Source: Oxalobacteraceae bacterium (GTDB lineage: Bacteria > Pseudomonadota > Gammaproteobacteria > Burkholderiales > Burkholderiaceae_D). From it: a stretch of DNA of 64,000 bases. Within the stretch, counting starts at the first letter, position 1, and every line of letters starts with the position of its first letter. Under the pieces are notes generated by a model. It was not told where the DNA came from and did not search any database. It saw only the letters and a program-made list of their open reading frames with translations. A program made the translations under genes and the position numbers. Below, piece after piece: positions 26,899 to 35,844 of the stretch. The stretch lies in assembly GCA_947374865.1 (NCBI GenBank), contig CANCDR010000007.1:80103-144102 (forward strand). The letters are read 5' to 3'.

Positions 26899-28161
26899 TT
26901 AGACCGAGCGAAAGAAACTGGCATCCAGTTTTGACTGTTTAGACGAAAAATTTTCGTTATCTTTTAGCTGCCATTCTTCCTCTTTGGACGTCTCGGGCGC
27001 AGCGGTACTATAGTTATCCCGACCGCTTTGTTTGACCTTATATAACTCGCGGTCGGCTTGCTTTACCAATGAGCGCCAGGTTTGTTTTTGATCTACAGGC
27101 GATAAAACAGAAATGCCAATACTGATCGTCACGCTCGGTAAGGGACGGTAATCATGTTCACGGATAGCCTTGACGATTCGGTCAGCTACCGCATCAATAT
27201 TGCCGTGATGATTTCCGGGGAGGATTAAGCAAAATTCTTCCCCGCCATATCGGCCAATCAGATCGACCGAACGGCATGTTTTTTGGAGTACATCGGCCAA
27301 CTGTTTGAGCACCAAGTCGCCGACAGCATGACCATAGCGATCATTAATCTTCTTAAAATTATCTACATCCACTAAGGCGATCGCCAGGGGTTTATTACTG
27401 CGCCGCGAAACTTCGATCTCGCGTTGACCCCGCTCAAGAATAGCCCGTCGATTGAATAATCCGGTCATGTCATCATGTACCGCAGCGTAGTTCATTTGTT
27501 CAACGTAACGCTCGAAATAACAATAGATTAAGACCATCATATAAATCAATAGACCAATTAATCCGCTGATCTCTTTGACGACTATTTTTTCCCTACTGCC
27601 GACATTTGCCATCGAGATATCTGCATACAGATAATTTGTCATCAGCACCGTCAGCACATCAACAATCATGAGTGACAAACCAAAGAGTCCCAAATAAGTG
27701 ACAAATTGGAATGGCTTGGGACGAATCTCAATCCATTTCCACAGGCACAGGGACCAGACGACCATGGATACCACTAGCTGGGCCGCCATTCGCAACTGAT
27801 AGTCATTTTCATGATCCAGCGCGGCATAAAATGCCAGCATCGTGAGGCCGGCAAGCTGCCACAAATAGCGGCTTTTGGGGAGTGAAAAAAAGATTTGTAG
27901 TCCACGCCAATGCAAGAGATGGCCGAGCAAATAAGCGCCGAACACCAGCATGCTGATCAGCGCGCCACGTATTTCAGGCTGCAAATAAAAAAATAGGAGT
28001 GAGGTGCCGCTGAGAAGTGAACCCAGTGTCCAGTAGTGACTTGCTTCGCCGTTTTTGACTTTAATCTTACTTGCCAATAGGGATATTATGACAAAAATCA
28101 TAATTAACATCGCGATCAGCATACAAACAAATGTGAGCGTCAAAGGACTTGTAAAAGTCAT
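26899..28161 (-). CDS. Membrane-bound diguanylate cyclase (second of tandem pair)
   Basis: A 420-residue cyclase from ATG 28161, which has GAGGGGA six bases upstream. Multiple membrane segments occupy residues 5-235. The GGDEF domain has G-G-E-E-F and an I-site R-S-V-D. A C-terminal extension of about 35 polar residues is not present in its downstream partner. The genes are close enough to be one transcript with coupled translation. The membrane halves have diverged more than the catalytic halves, which fits different input signals. Confidence 0.88.
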   Translation of the reverse strand: MTFTSPLTLTFVCMLIAMLIMIFVIISLLASKIKVKNGEASHYWTLGSLLSGTSLLFFYLQPEIRGALISMLVFGAYLLGHLLHWRGLQIFFSLPKSRYLWQLAGLTMLAFYAALDHENDYQLRMAAQLVVSMVVWSLCLWKWIEIRPKPFQFVTYLGLFGLSLMIVDVLTVLMTNYLYADISMANVGSREKIVVKEISGLIGLLIYMMVLIYCYFERYVEQMNYAAVHDDMTGLFNRRAILERGQREIEVSRRSNKPLAIALVDVDNFKKINDRYGHAVGDLVLKQLADVLQKTCRSVDLIGRYGGEEFCLILPGNHHGNIDAVADRIVKAIREHDYRPLPSVTISIGISVLSPVDQKQTWRSLVKQADRELYKVKQSGRDNYSTAAPETSKEEEWQLKDNENFSSKQSKLDASFFRSV

Positions 28162-28185
28162 CAACTTCCCCTCAGTTGGAGGCAT

Positions 28186-28509
28186 TACGGGCGTGAACTT
28201 GGCTGGATTAAAAGGGCTAAATCGGCCCTAAAAAAACTAATAGTAGCAACTAATATATACCAACTAATTACTTTTAAGGAATTAATTGTTTGATTAGCGA
28301 TCATTAAGTTTGTCATTTACACGCATTAATGGGTGGCTTGGGGCAGCGGGATGGGCAGCACAGAAGGTAGCAGGGGAGGTGCGGGTGATGGGCGCTACCG
28401 AGGCAGGCTGTGCAGCCTCCCTAAGGCCAGACCTTCATAAAAGGTCCGGCCTTAAGGAGGTGTTTGTCTGGCGACTTACTGCGGAATTTCTGGAGGATTT
28501 TGCTGCGTC
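28186..28509. other. Noncoding stretch between mmsA and the cyclase pair
   Basis: 324 bases downstream of mmsA and upstream of the cyclases. The half nearest the cyclases is A+T rich (28,230-28,320) and is the likely promoter region. The other half holds two hairpins. No gene is supported. Confidence 0.5.
28423..28453. repeat. Long inverted repeat downstream of mmsA
   Basis: AAGGCCAGACCTT, loop CATAA, AAGGTCCGGCCTT: 13-base arms with one mismatch. A second small hairpin (AGGCTG-TG-CAGCCT) sits just to its left. No T-tract follows on either strand, so it is not a standard terminator; it could be a 3'-end stability element or a REP-like repeat. Confidence 0.7.
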
Positions 28510-30012
28510 TTACTTCATGGTCGGAAAGGCAAACTCCGCCCCGCCACTGGACGTGTTCGGCCAACGCTGCATCACAGCTTTATGACGGGTGTAAAAACGC
28601 ACGCCTTCCGGACCATAGGCATGATGGTCGCCAAATAGACTGCGTTTCCAGCCGCCAAAACTGTTGAAGGCCATCGGCACCGGCAAGGGTACGTTGACGC
28701 CGACCATGCCGACCTGGATCTGGCGCACGAATTCGCGCGCCACGCCACCATCGCGGGTGTAGATGGCGACGCCGTTACCGTATTCGTTCGCATTGATCAG
28801 TTCGACTGCACTGGCTACTGTCGGCAGACGCACCACGCACAAGACCGGGCCGAAGATTTCTTCCTTGTAGATCGTCATCTCGGGCGTGACATGATCAAAC
28901 AGCGTGCCGCCGACGAAGAAGCCGTTTTCGCGCCCCTCGACCTGGCAATTGCGCCCATCGACGACCAGGCTGGCGCCTTGCGCTACACCAGAGTCAATCA
29001 GGGACAAAATACGCTTTTGCGCCGCCGCGGTAATGACCGGTCCCATTTCGGCTTCGGGCGCCATGCCATCACGGATTTTAAGATTGCGCGTGCGCTCGGC
29101 CAGGGTGGCCATGATCTTGTCGGCGGCATCGCCGACTGCGGCGACGACCGAGATCGCCATGCAGCGCTCGCCGGCCGAGCCATAGGCCGCGCCCATGAGT
29201 GCATCGACCGTCATCGCCATGTCGGCATCCGGCATGACGACCATGTGATTTTTTGCCCCGCCCAGGGCTTGAACGCGCTTGCCTTTGGCGGTGCCACGGG
29301 CGTAGATGTATTCGGCAATCGGCGTCGAACCAACGAAGCTGATCGCCTGCACCACCGGATGATCGAGCAGCGCATCGACGGTGACTTTGTCGCCTTGAAT
29401 GACATTGAATACGCCGTCCGGCAAGCCGGCCTGCTTGAGCAGTTTGGCATGCAGCAGGGATGGCGAGGGATCGCGCTCGGAAGGCTTGAGAATAAAGGTA
29501 TTGCCGCAGGCGATTGCCACCGGGAACATCCACATCGGTACCATCACCGGAAAATTAAATGGCGTAATGCCGGCCACCACGCCCAGCGCCTGGCGCAGAT
29601 TCCAGGCATCGATGCCGTTGGCGATCTGGTCGGTATATTCGCCCTTTAAACTCTGCGGTATGCCGCAGGCGAATTCGACCATTTCAATCCCGCGCTGGAC
29701 TTCTCCTTTGGCATCGGCAAAGGTCTTGCCATGCTCACGCGTGATGAGGGTAGCAAATTCGTCAATATGCTGTTGCAGCAGATGCAGGTAATTAAACATG
29801 ACCCGCGCACGGGTGAGCGGCGGCGTGGCCGACCATTTGGGAAACGCCGCCTCAGCCGCTGCGACAGCCGTCGCCACATCGGCCGCTGTCCCCATGACGA
29901 CGCGCGCGCAGGGCGCACCCAAAGCCGGGTTGAACACATCCGCTGTCTGGGCACTGCTGGCATCAACAAGCTGGCCGTTGATGTAATGGCCGATCGTGGT
30001 CAAATTACTCAT
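28510..30012 (-). CDS. mmsA: CoA-acylating methylmalonate-semialdehyde dehydrogenase
   Basis: NAD- and CoA-dependent aldehyde dehydrogenase that converts methylmalonate or malonate semialdehyde to propionyl- or acetyl-CoA in valine, inositol or beta-alanine breakdown. The 501 residues from ATG 30012 include [15 protein letters not shown], and the catalytic cysteine in G-E-R-C-M-A-I-S. The E-R-C-M-A sequence is the signature of the CoA-acylating subgroup. It is divergent from the putrescine importer genes. Putrescine or beta-alanine degradation could feed it, but that link is inference. Confidence 0.9.
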   Translation of the reverse strand: MSNLTTIGHYINGQLVDASSAQTADVFNPALGAPCARVVMGTAADVATAVAAAEAAFPKWSATPPLTRARVMFNYLHLLQQHIDEFATLITREHGKTFADAKGEVQRGIEMVEFACGIPQSLKGEYTDQIANGIDAWNLRQALGVVAGITPFNFPVMVPMWMFPVAIACGNTFILKPSERDPSPSLLHAKLLKQAGLPDGVFNVIQGDKVTVDALLDHPVVQAISFVGSTPIAEYIYARGTAKGKRVQALGGAKNHMVVMPDADMAMTVDALMGAAYGSAGERCMAISVVAAVGDAADKIMATLAERTRNLKIRDGMAPEAEMGPVITAAAQKRILSLIDSGVAQGASLVVDGRNCQVEGRENGFFVGGTLFDHVTPEMTIYKEEIFGPVLCVVRLPTVASAVELINANEYGNGVAIYTRDGGVAREFVRQIQVGMVGVNVPLPVPMAFNSFGGWKRSLFGDHHAYGPEGVRFYTRHKAVMQRWPNTSSGGAEFAFPTMK

Positions 30013-30316
30013 GGAATCTTTCTTGGGTGGAGACGGAACTGGGATGACGTATGACTTTATAACCGATATGGAGGGACAATGAAATAGGTTCTGACGAACC
30101 TGTTTTAGCTGATTGAACTGATTCGGTAAAGTTTGCCGCAGCAACCTGCCATGGCAGGCTGACATCGCAGACGGGCCATGTGGGCGGGCGCAAAAGATGC
30201 GCCGATGGAAATCAAGTGATTTCCGCCCGGAGTGTACGAAATGACCTTGTTTCGCATAAAATGTGGCCCTTCAACGCGCCCCGCGCGTGCCCCAGATGAA
30301 TCGAGGAGAATCTTCC
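30013..30316. promoter_or_regulatory. Divergent control region between mmsA and potF
   Basis: 304 bases without a gene. It holds two perfect palindromes: AGGTTC-TGAC-GAACCT (30086-30101) and CCTGCCATGGCAGG (30145-30158). TAAAAT near 30257 is a possible -10 of potF, without a good -35. The palindromes are candidate operator sites. Confidence 0.5.
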
Positions 30317-31453
30317 ATGGTAATCAAGTCTGACACCCCGTTGACCGGCCGCCTGATGGGGCAAATGGCAGTCTGCCTGCTCGCTTTTGTTTTGAGCGCA
30401 CAGGCGTCCGCTCTGGCGGCCGAAGCGAAAATTCTCAACGTCTATAACTGGTCCGATTACATCGCCGACGATACCATTCGCAATTTTGAAAAAGAGACCG
30501 GTATCAAGGTCCGCTACGATAATTTCGATAGTAACGAAGTTCTGCATGCCAAACTGGTGGCCGGCAAAAGCGGCTATGACGTGGTGGTGCCGGGCGCTGC
30601 CTGGGGCAAGATCCAGGCTGAGAACGGCCTCTTGCGCATGCTCGACAAAAGCCGCCTGCCCAATCTCAAACATCTCGATCCGCTCATGCAGTCACAGCTG
30701 GCGACCCTCGATCCCAACAATGCCCATCTGGTGACCTGGTTATACGGCTACACCACGGTCGGGATTAACGTCGACAAGGTCAAGGCGGCGCTGGGCAGCA
30801 TGCCGATGCCAGAGAATGCCTTTGATCTGGTGTTCGACCCCAAATACATGGCCAAGCTCAAATCCTGCGGCGTGTCTTTTCTTGACTCGCCGTCAGAAAT
30901 TTTCCCCACTGCGCTGCATTATCTGGGTAAGCCCGTCGATACTTCCAGCACCGCGGATATTAATGCGGTCGGCGAGATGCTGCAAAAAGTGCGTCCCTTT
31001 GTGACGCTCTTTAGTTCATCGGGCTATATCAATGACCTGACCAACGGCGCGATCTGCGTCACGCTCGGCTACTCGGGAGACATCAACATCGCCGCCCAGC
31101 GCGCACGGGAAGCGAAGAATGGGCAAAAGATCGTCGCCCTGATCCCTAAAAATGGCTCGATTCTGTTCCTCGATACGATGGCGATTCCGGCCGATGCAGC
31201 ACATCCGGATAATGCCCATTTATTCATCAATTACGTCCTGCGCCCGGAAGTGCAAGCCAGCCTGAGTAATAAGGTCAGCTATGCCAATCCGAATCTGGCC
31301 AGTATGAAGTTCGTCAAAAAAGAGATCGCGGAAAATAAAACCATCTTCTTGTCGGATGCCGACAAGGCCAAGATGCGTATCGCTGCACCAGTCAGCAATG
31401 ATATCCGCCGGCTGATGTCGCGTTTATATACGCGCTTTAAAACCGGGATTTAA
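30317..31453 (+). CDS. potF: Putrescine ABC transporter, periplasmic binding protein
   Basis: Captures putrescine for import. The 378-residue protein from ATG 30317 (GAGGAGA upstream) has a signal peptide ending A-L-A-A and then the PotD/PotF signature V-Y-N-W-S-D-Y-I. Further typical features are F-E-K-E-T-G-I-K-V-R-Y-D-N-F-D-S-N-E and G-Y-D-V-V-V-P. First of four genes in the order potF-G-H-I known from E. coli. Putrescine rather than spermidine is inferred from this order and overall form. Confidence 0.9.
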   Translation: MVIKSDTPLTGRLMGQMAVCLLAFVLSAQASALAAEAKILNVYNWSDYIADDTIRNFEKETGIKVRYDNFDSNEVLHAKLVAGKSGYDVVVPGAAWGKIQAENGLLRMLDKSRLPNLKHLDPLMQSQLATLDPNNAHLVTWLYGYTTVGINVDKVKAALGSMPMPENAFDLVFDPKYMAKLKSCGVSFLDSPSEIFPTALHYLGKPVDTSSTADINAVGEMLQKVRPFVTLFSSSGYINDLTNGAICVTLGYSGDINIAAQRAREAKNGQKIVALIPKNGSILFLDTMAIPADAAHPDNAHLFINYVLRPEVQASLSNKVSYANPNLASMKFVKKEIAENKTIFLSDADKAKMRIAAPVSNDIRRLMSRLYTRFKTGI

Positions 31454-31454
31454 T

Positions 31455-32600
31455 GTGCGTTCTCTTGCTTCCGCTTTTAGTCTCGCGGCCAATCAGGTCG
31501 CAGTCGGTCAACCTTTGCTGGTCCTGCAAAATCTGCGTAAGGATTTTGACGGAGCGCTCGCCGTTGACGATGTGTCGGTAACGATTAACAAGGGGGAGAT
31601 TTTTGCCCTGCTTGGTAGTTCCGGCTGCGGCAAATCGACGCTCTTGCGCATGTTGGCAGGCTTTGAATTGCCGAGCGCGGGTCAGATCACGCTCGCCGGT
31701 CAGAACCTGGTCGGCGTTGCGCCCTACGAACGGCCGATCAACATGATGTTCCAGTCGTATGCACTGTTCCCGCACCTGAGCGTGTGGGACAACATTGCCT
31801 TTGGCCTGCGCCGCGATGGACTACCCAAGCAAGAAATTGCCCAACGCGTCCAACAGATGCTCGATCTGGTGCAGCTCAGTCCGTATGCCAAACGTCGTCC
31901 GTATCAATTGTCTGGCGGTCAGCAGCAACGGGTCGCGTTAGCGCGCAGTCTGGCCAAGCGGCCGCAGTTATTACTGCTCGATGAACCCTTGGGCGCGCTG
32001 GATAAAAAACTGCGGGAACGCACCCAGCTTGAACTGGTCAATATTATCGAACAGGTCGGCGTGACCTGTGTGCTGGTCACGCATGATCAGGAAGAAGCCA
32101 TGACGGTCGCCACCCGCATTGCCGTCATGAGCGAAGGCAGGATTCTGCAGCTGGGCCGGCCGGACGACATCTACGAATCACCCAACTGCCGCTTCGTGGC
32201 CGACTTTATTGGCAGCGTGAACCTCTTTGATGGTCATGTCGTCGAGAGTACCGGCGCTCAGCTACGCGTCGATTCGGCGCACTGTCAGCATGTGGTCAGT
32301 ATCGGCACGCGTTCGCCGGTGGGAATGCAGGTCGGGATGCAACTGGCGCTGGCCATACGGCCGGAAAAAATCACCCTTAGCCGCAGCGCACCCGCGCAAA
32401 CGCATAATTGCGTGCAGGGCGAAGTGCTGGAAATCGCCTACCTGGGTAGCACTACGGTATATCACCTGCGGCTTGCCAGTGGCATGGTGTTAAAAGCCAC
32501 CACGATCAATCATGCGCGACATGCCGCGCACCCAGCGCAATGGGGTGATCACTTATTTGCCAGCTGGGGCGAGGATGCCAGCGTGGTGCTGACGCAATGA
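31455..32600 (+). CDS. potG: Putrescine ABC transporter, ATPase
   Basis: 381-residue ATP-binding subunit. Walker A is G-S-S-G-C-G-K-S-T, the ABC signature L-S-G-G-Q-Q-Q-R, Walker B L-L-L-L-D-E-P, and the switch histidine is in V-T-H-D-Q-E-E-A. A C-terminal TOBE domain lies at about residues 290-375. The start is GTG at 31455, one base after the potF stop. Confidence 0.92.
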   Translation: MRSLASAFSLAANQVAVGQPLLVLQNLRKDFDGALAVDDVSVTINKGEIFALLGSSGCGKSTLLRMLAGFELPSAGQITLAGQNLVGVAPYERPINMMFQSYALFPHLSVWDNIAFGLRRDGLPKQEIAQRVQQMLDLVQLSPYAKRRPYQLSGGQQQRVALARSLAKRPQLLLLDEPLGALDKKLRERTQLELVNIIEQVGVTCVLVTHDQEEAMTVATRIAVMSEGRILQLGRPDDIYESPNCRFVADFIGSVNLFDGHVVESTGAQLRVDSAHCQHVVSIGTRSPVGMQVGMQLALAIRPEKITLSRSAPAQTHNCVQGEVLEIAYLGSTTVYHLRLASGMVLKATTINHARHAAHPAQWGDHLFASWGEDASVVLTQ

Positions 32601-33520
32601 AGTCGGACGCATCAAAGCGGGTGACGTCGCTGCTGCAACGCATCCTGCCGGGACGCCGTTTCGTCATCGCTGTGCCCTTTCTTTGGCTGACGCTGTGCTT
32701 TCTGCTGCCGTTTCTGCTGGTGACGAGAATCAGCTTATCGGAAGTCGACATTCGCCATCCCTTCGGCACCTTCCTGACCTTCGTCGATCATGCATTCGTC
32801 TGGCAAGCCAAGCTGGGCAATTACCTGTTTATTCTGCAGGATGAGCTTTACCTGCTGACCTATCTGAGTTCCCTCAAATACGCGGCCATCACGACCGTGC
32901 TATGCCTGTTCCTTGGTTACCCCTTCGCGTATTTTATGGCGCGCACCAAGGCGACCCTGCGACCTACGCTGTTAATGATGGTGATGCTGCCCTTCTGGAC
33001 CTCGTTTTTGCTGCGCATTTACGCCTGGAAGGGCATCCTGTCCAACGATGGCCTGCTCAATACGATGCTACTGGATGTCGGCCTAATTTCTACGCCACTG
33101 CAGTTGATGCATACGCCAATCTCGCTGGTGATCGGTATGGTGTATGCCTATCTGCCCTTCATGATCCTGCCGCTGTATGCCAATTTATCCAAACGCGATC
33201 TGCGTCTGCTGGAGGCCGCCGCCGATCTGGGTGCCAGTCCTTGGCAGGCGTTCTGGCGCGTGACGGTGCCCTTGTCGCGCTCAGGGATCATCGCCGGTAG
33301 CATGTTGGTGTTCATCCCCTGCATCGGCGAATACGTGATCCCGGAACTGCTCGGCGGCCCCGAGACCCTGATGATCGGCCGTGTGTTGTGGGATGAATTC
33401 TTTACCAATAATGACTGGCCAATGGCCTCTGCCGTGACAGTGGTGGCGATTCTGTTGATCCTGCTGCCCTTGGCACTGTTTGGCAAACAGTCAGGCCCGG
33501 CGGCGGGAGAAAAAACATGA
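32597..33520 (+). CDS. potH: Putrescine ABC transporter, permease 1
   Basis: 307-residue inner-membrane permease with six membrane segments. The EAA loop that contacts the ATPase is present (E-A-A-A-D-L-G-A-S-P-W-Q-A-F). Its ATG overlaps the potG stop in an ATGA. Confidence 0.92.
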   Translation: MKSDASKRVTSLLQRILPGRRFVIAVPFLWLTLCFLLPFLLVTRISLSEVDIRHPFGTFLTFVDHAFVWQAKLGNYLFILQDELYLLTYLSSLKYAAITTVLCLFLGYPFAYFMARTKATLRPTLLMMVMLPFWTSFLLRIYAWKGILSNDGLLNTMLLDVGLISTPLQLMHTPISLVIGMVYAYLPFMILPLYANLSKRDLRLLEAAADLGASPWQAFWRVTVPLSRSGIIAGSMLVFIPCIGEYVIPELLGGPETLMIGRVLWDEFFTNNDWPMASAVTVVAILLILLPLALFGKQSGPAAGEKT

Positions 33521-34374
33521 AGCAGACCCGCTGGTTTGCGCGCAGCTGGCTGTTTTTCGGCTATCTGTTTTTGTACCTGCCGATTCTGGTGCTGGTGATT
33601 TTTTCGTTTAACCGTTCGCGCCAGGGCATGACCTGGCATGGCTTCACGCTCGACTGGTATCGCGCACTTTTACTCGATACCGAGATCATCGATGGCTTTT
33701 ATCTTTCCCTTAAAATTGCTGCCCTGGTGGCCTGCGCCTCGGTCATATTGGGTACCCTGGCGGCCTTCGTACTGGAGCGCTACCGGCATTTTCATGGCCG
33801 CACCCTGTTTGCCGGCATGCTCAATGCGCCGCTCGTCATGCCGGAGGTGATCGTCGGCCTGTCGCTGTTATTAACGCTGGTATCGATCGAAAAATTACTC
33901 GGCTTTCCCCAGCGCGGCATGCTGACTATCTGGATCGGCCATACCCTGCTCGGCATGGCCTATGCGACGGTGGTGGTGCATTCGCGTCTGCGCGAAATGG
34001 ATAAATCACTCGAAGAAGCGGCGATGGATTTGGGCTGCCGGCCGGGGCAGGTTTTTTTCCTGGTGACGCTGCCCAATATGCTGCAGGCGCTCGGTGCTGC
34101 CTGGCTGCTGACCTTCACGCTCTCGCTCGATGATGTGGTGTTATCGGCTTTTTTAACCGGGCCGGGCTACTCCACTTTGCCGATCGTGATTTTCTCCCGC
34201 GCCCGTCTGGGACTCGATCCACGCGTGAATGCCGTGGCGACCATCACCATCGTCGTCGTCAGTGTGGTCGTGGTGGCGGGCAGCCTGGCGATGGCACGTT
34301 CCCAGCGTCAGCGCGCCCTACAGATGGCGCAGCTGGCGGCCGAACTGGGAAAACCCGATCTCGGAGTAAAATAG
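33517..34374 (+). CDS. potI: Putrescine ABC transporter, permease 2
   Basis: 285-residue permease with six membrane segments and an EAA loop (E-E-A-A-M-D-L-G-C-R-P-G-Q-V-F). The start overlaps the potH stop in an ATGA. This completes the importer; the genes form one tightly packed unit. Confidence 0.92.
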   Translation: MKQTRWFARSWLFFGYLFLYLPILVLVIFSFNRSRQGMTWHGFTLDWYRALLLDTEIIDGFYLSLKIAALVACASVILGTLAAFVLERYRHFHGRTLFAGMLNAPLVMPEVIVGLSLLLTLVSIEKLLGFPQRGMLTIWIGHTLLGMAYATVVVHSRLREMDKSLEEAAMDLGCRPGQVFFLVTLPNMLQALGAAWLLTFTLSLDDVVLSAFLTGPGYSTLPIVIFSRARLGLDPRVNAVATITIVVVSVVVVAGSLAMARSQRQRALQMAQLAAELGKPDLGVK

Positions 34375-34401
34375 AGCCGTTATTATTTTTTTACGGACCC
34401 T

Positions 34402-35697
34402 GTGGATACCGTTCCCCTTTGGGCGCAAGCCCTTGCTTTACTGGTACTTATTTTTCTGTCCGCCATTTTTGCGATGGCCGAGACGGCCCTCATGGCGGCC
34501 AATCCGCACCGGCTGCGTCATCTGGCCAAACGCGGCAGCAAAGCCGCCAGCACCACGCTGTGGCTGCTGGACCGGACCGATAAGGTCTTGTCGCTGATTC
34601 TGATCGTTAATACCCTTATTAATGCTTTAGCGACCGCCATGGTCACCGCGATTGCCATTGCCGCCTTCGGTAACAGCGAACAAGTGCTGACGATCGCGAC
34701 CGCTTCGGTGGCCTTCCTGCTGATCGTGTTCGCCGAAATTTCACCCAAGGTGATCGGCGCGACCTATCCGGAAAAAATTGCCCTGCCCACCAGTCTGCTG
34801 CTCAAGCCGCTCATGCGCATCGCCCGTCCGGTGCTGTGGTTTGTGAATCTGTTTGTGGCGGCTTTTCTCAAACTGCTGCGGGTTAAAAATGTCGGGGAAC
34901 GGGATACCCGGGTCTCACCTGAAGAACTGCGCTCGATGGTGCTCGAAGGTGGTAACTTCATCCCGAAAAAGCATAAAAGTATCTTGCTCAATTTATTCGA
35001 CCTGGCCAAAATTTCGGTCGAAGACGTGATGACCCCGCGCGCGCAGATTGAGACACTGAATTTGTCAGCACCCGTATCTGAAATCAAACATCAGCTGGCG
35101 ACCTGCTATCACAATAAATTATTGGTGCATGAAGGTGAAATCAATCAGGTCATCGGTATTCTGCATGTGCGTAAAGCGATGGCCTTACTCAACTGCGAAG
35201 AAGAACTGACGGTCGATCATTTCCGTAATCTGCTCAGTACACCCTACTTCATTCCGGAAGAAACCGATTTATTCTCGCAGCTGCAGTATTTTCAGGAAAA
35301 CCATGAACGGCTGGCCGTCATCGTCGATGAATATGGCGAACTGCAGGGACTGGTGACACTGGAAGATATTATTGAAGAAATGATCGGCGAATTTACCACC
35401 TCGGTACCGGGTGCAGCGCGTGCTGACAGCTTTACCTGGGATGCGCATGGCGAATGCCAGCTAGAAGGCTCGACCACGCTGCGCGATATTAATAAACGCC
35501 TGAAACTCGAATTTCCACTGGATGGCCCTAAAACACTCAATGGGATGCTGCTGGAATATCTGCAAGATATTCCAGACGCCAACGTCAGCGTCAAAATCGA
35601 TGGCTGCGTGATCGAAATCATCCAGGTACAAAACCAGTCCATCAAGGTCGTCAAGCTCATCCGTAGCGCACTATCCGAACCACCCGCCACGCATTAA
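34402..35697 (+). CDS. CorC/HlyC-type membrane protein (DUF21-CBS-CorC_HlyC), CNNM-like
   Basis: 431-residue protein with a DUF21 (CNNM) membrane domain (residues 1-175; A-M-A-E-T-A-L-M-A-A-N), a CBS pair (about 195-335; V-M-T-P-R, V-D-E-Y-G-E-L-Q-G-L-V-T-L-E-D-I-I-E-E), and a C-terminal CorC_HlyC domain. Relatives are linked to magnesium or cobalt efflux. The start is GTG 34402. A gene of this type commonly lies just before pilB in this order of bacteria. Confidence 0.87.
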   Translation: MDTVPLWAQALALLVLIFLSAIFAMAETALMAANPHRLRHLAKRGSKAASTTLWLLDRTDKVLSLILIVNTLINALATAMVTAIAIAAFGNSEQVLTIATASVAFLLIVFAEISPKVIGATYPEKIALPTSLLLKPLMRIARPVLWFVNLFVAAFLKLLRVKNVGERDTRVSPEELRSMVLEGGNFIPKKHKSILLNLFDLAKISVEDVMTPRAQIETLNLSAPVSEIKHQLATCYHNKLLVHEGEINQVIGILHVRKAMALLNCEEELTVDHFRNLLSTPYFIPEETDLFSQLQYFQENHERLAVIVDEYGELQGLVTLEDIIEEMIGEFTTSVPGAARADSFTWDAHGECQLEGSTTLRDINKRLKLEFPLDGPKTLNGMLLEYLQDIPDANVSVKIDGCVIEIIQVQNQSIKVVKLIRSALSEPPATH

Positions 35698-35844
35698 ACA
35701 CCTGCCGCGCCGATACCACACACCTGCTGTTATCGCTTTACAACTCCAACGCTGCTAAGGCATTCTCTAAACAGATGTCAGTCCATTAAGCTGCGCCTGC
35801 GCTTTGATGAAAACGCGGGTGCTTTCAGGAGTCGATAGCGGATC

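Noticed and set aside
28310..28585. Plus-strand frame next to mmsA
   Set aside because: Runs across the hairpin cluster and into the mmsA coding end; no sign of selection on protein sequence.
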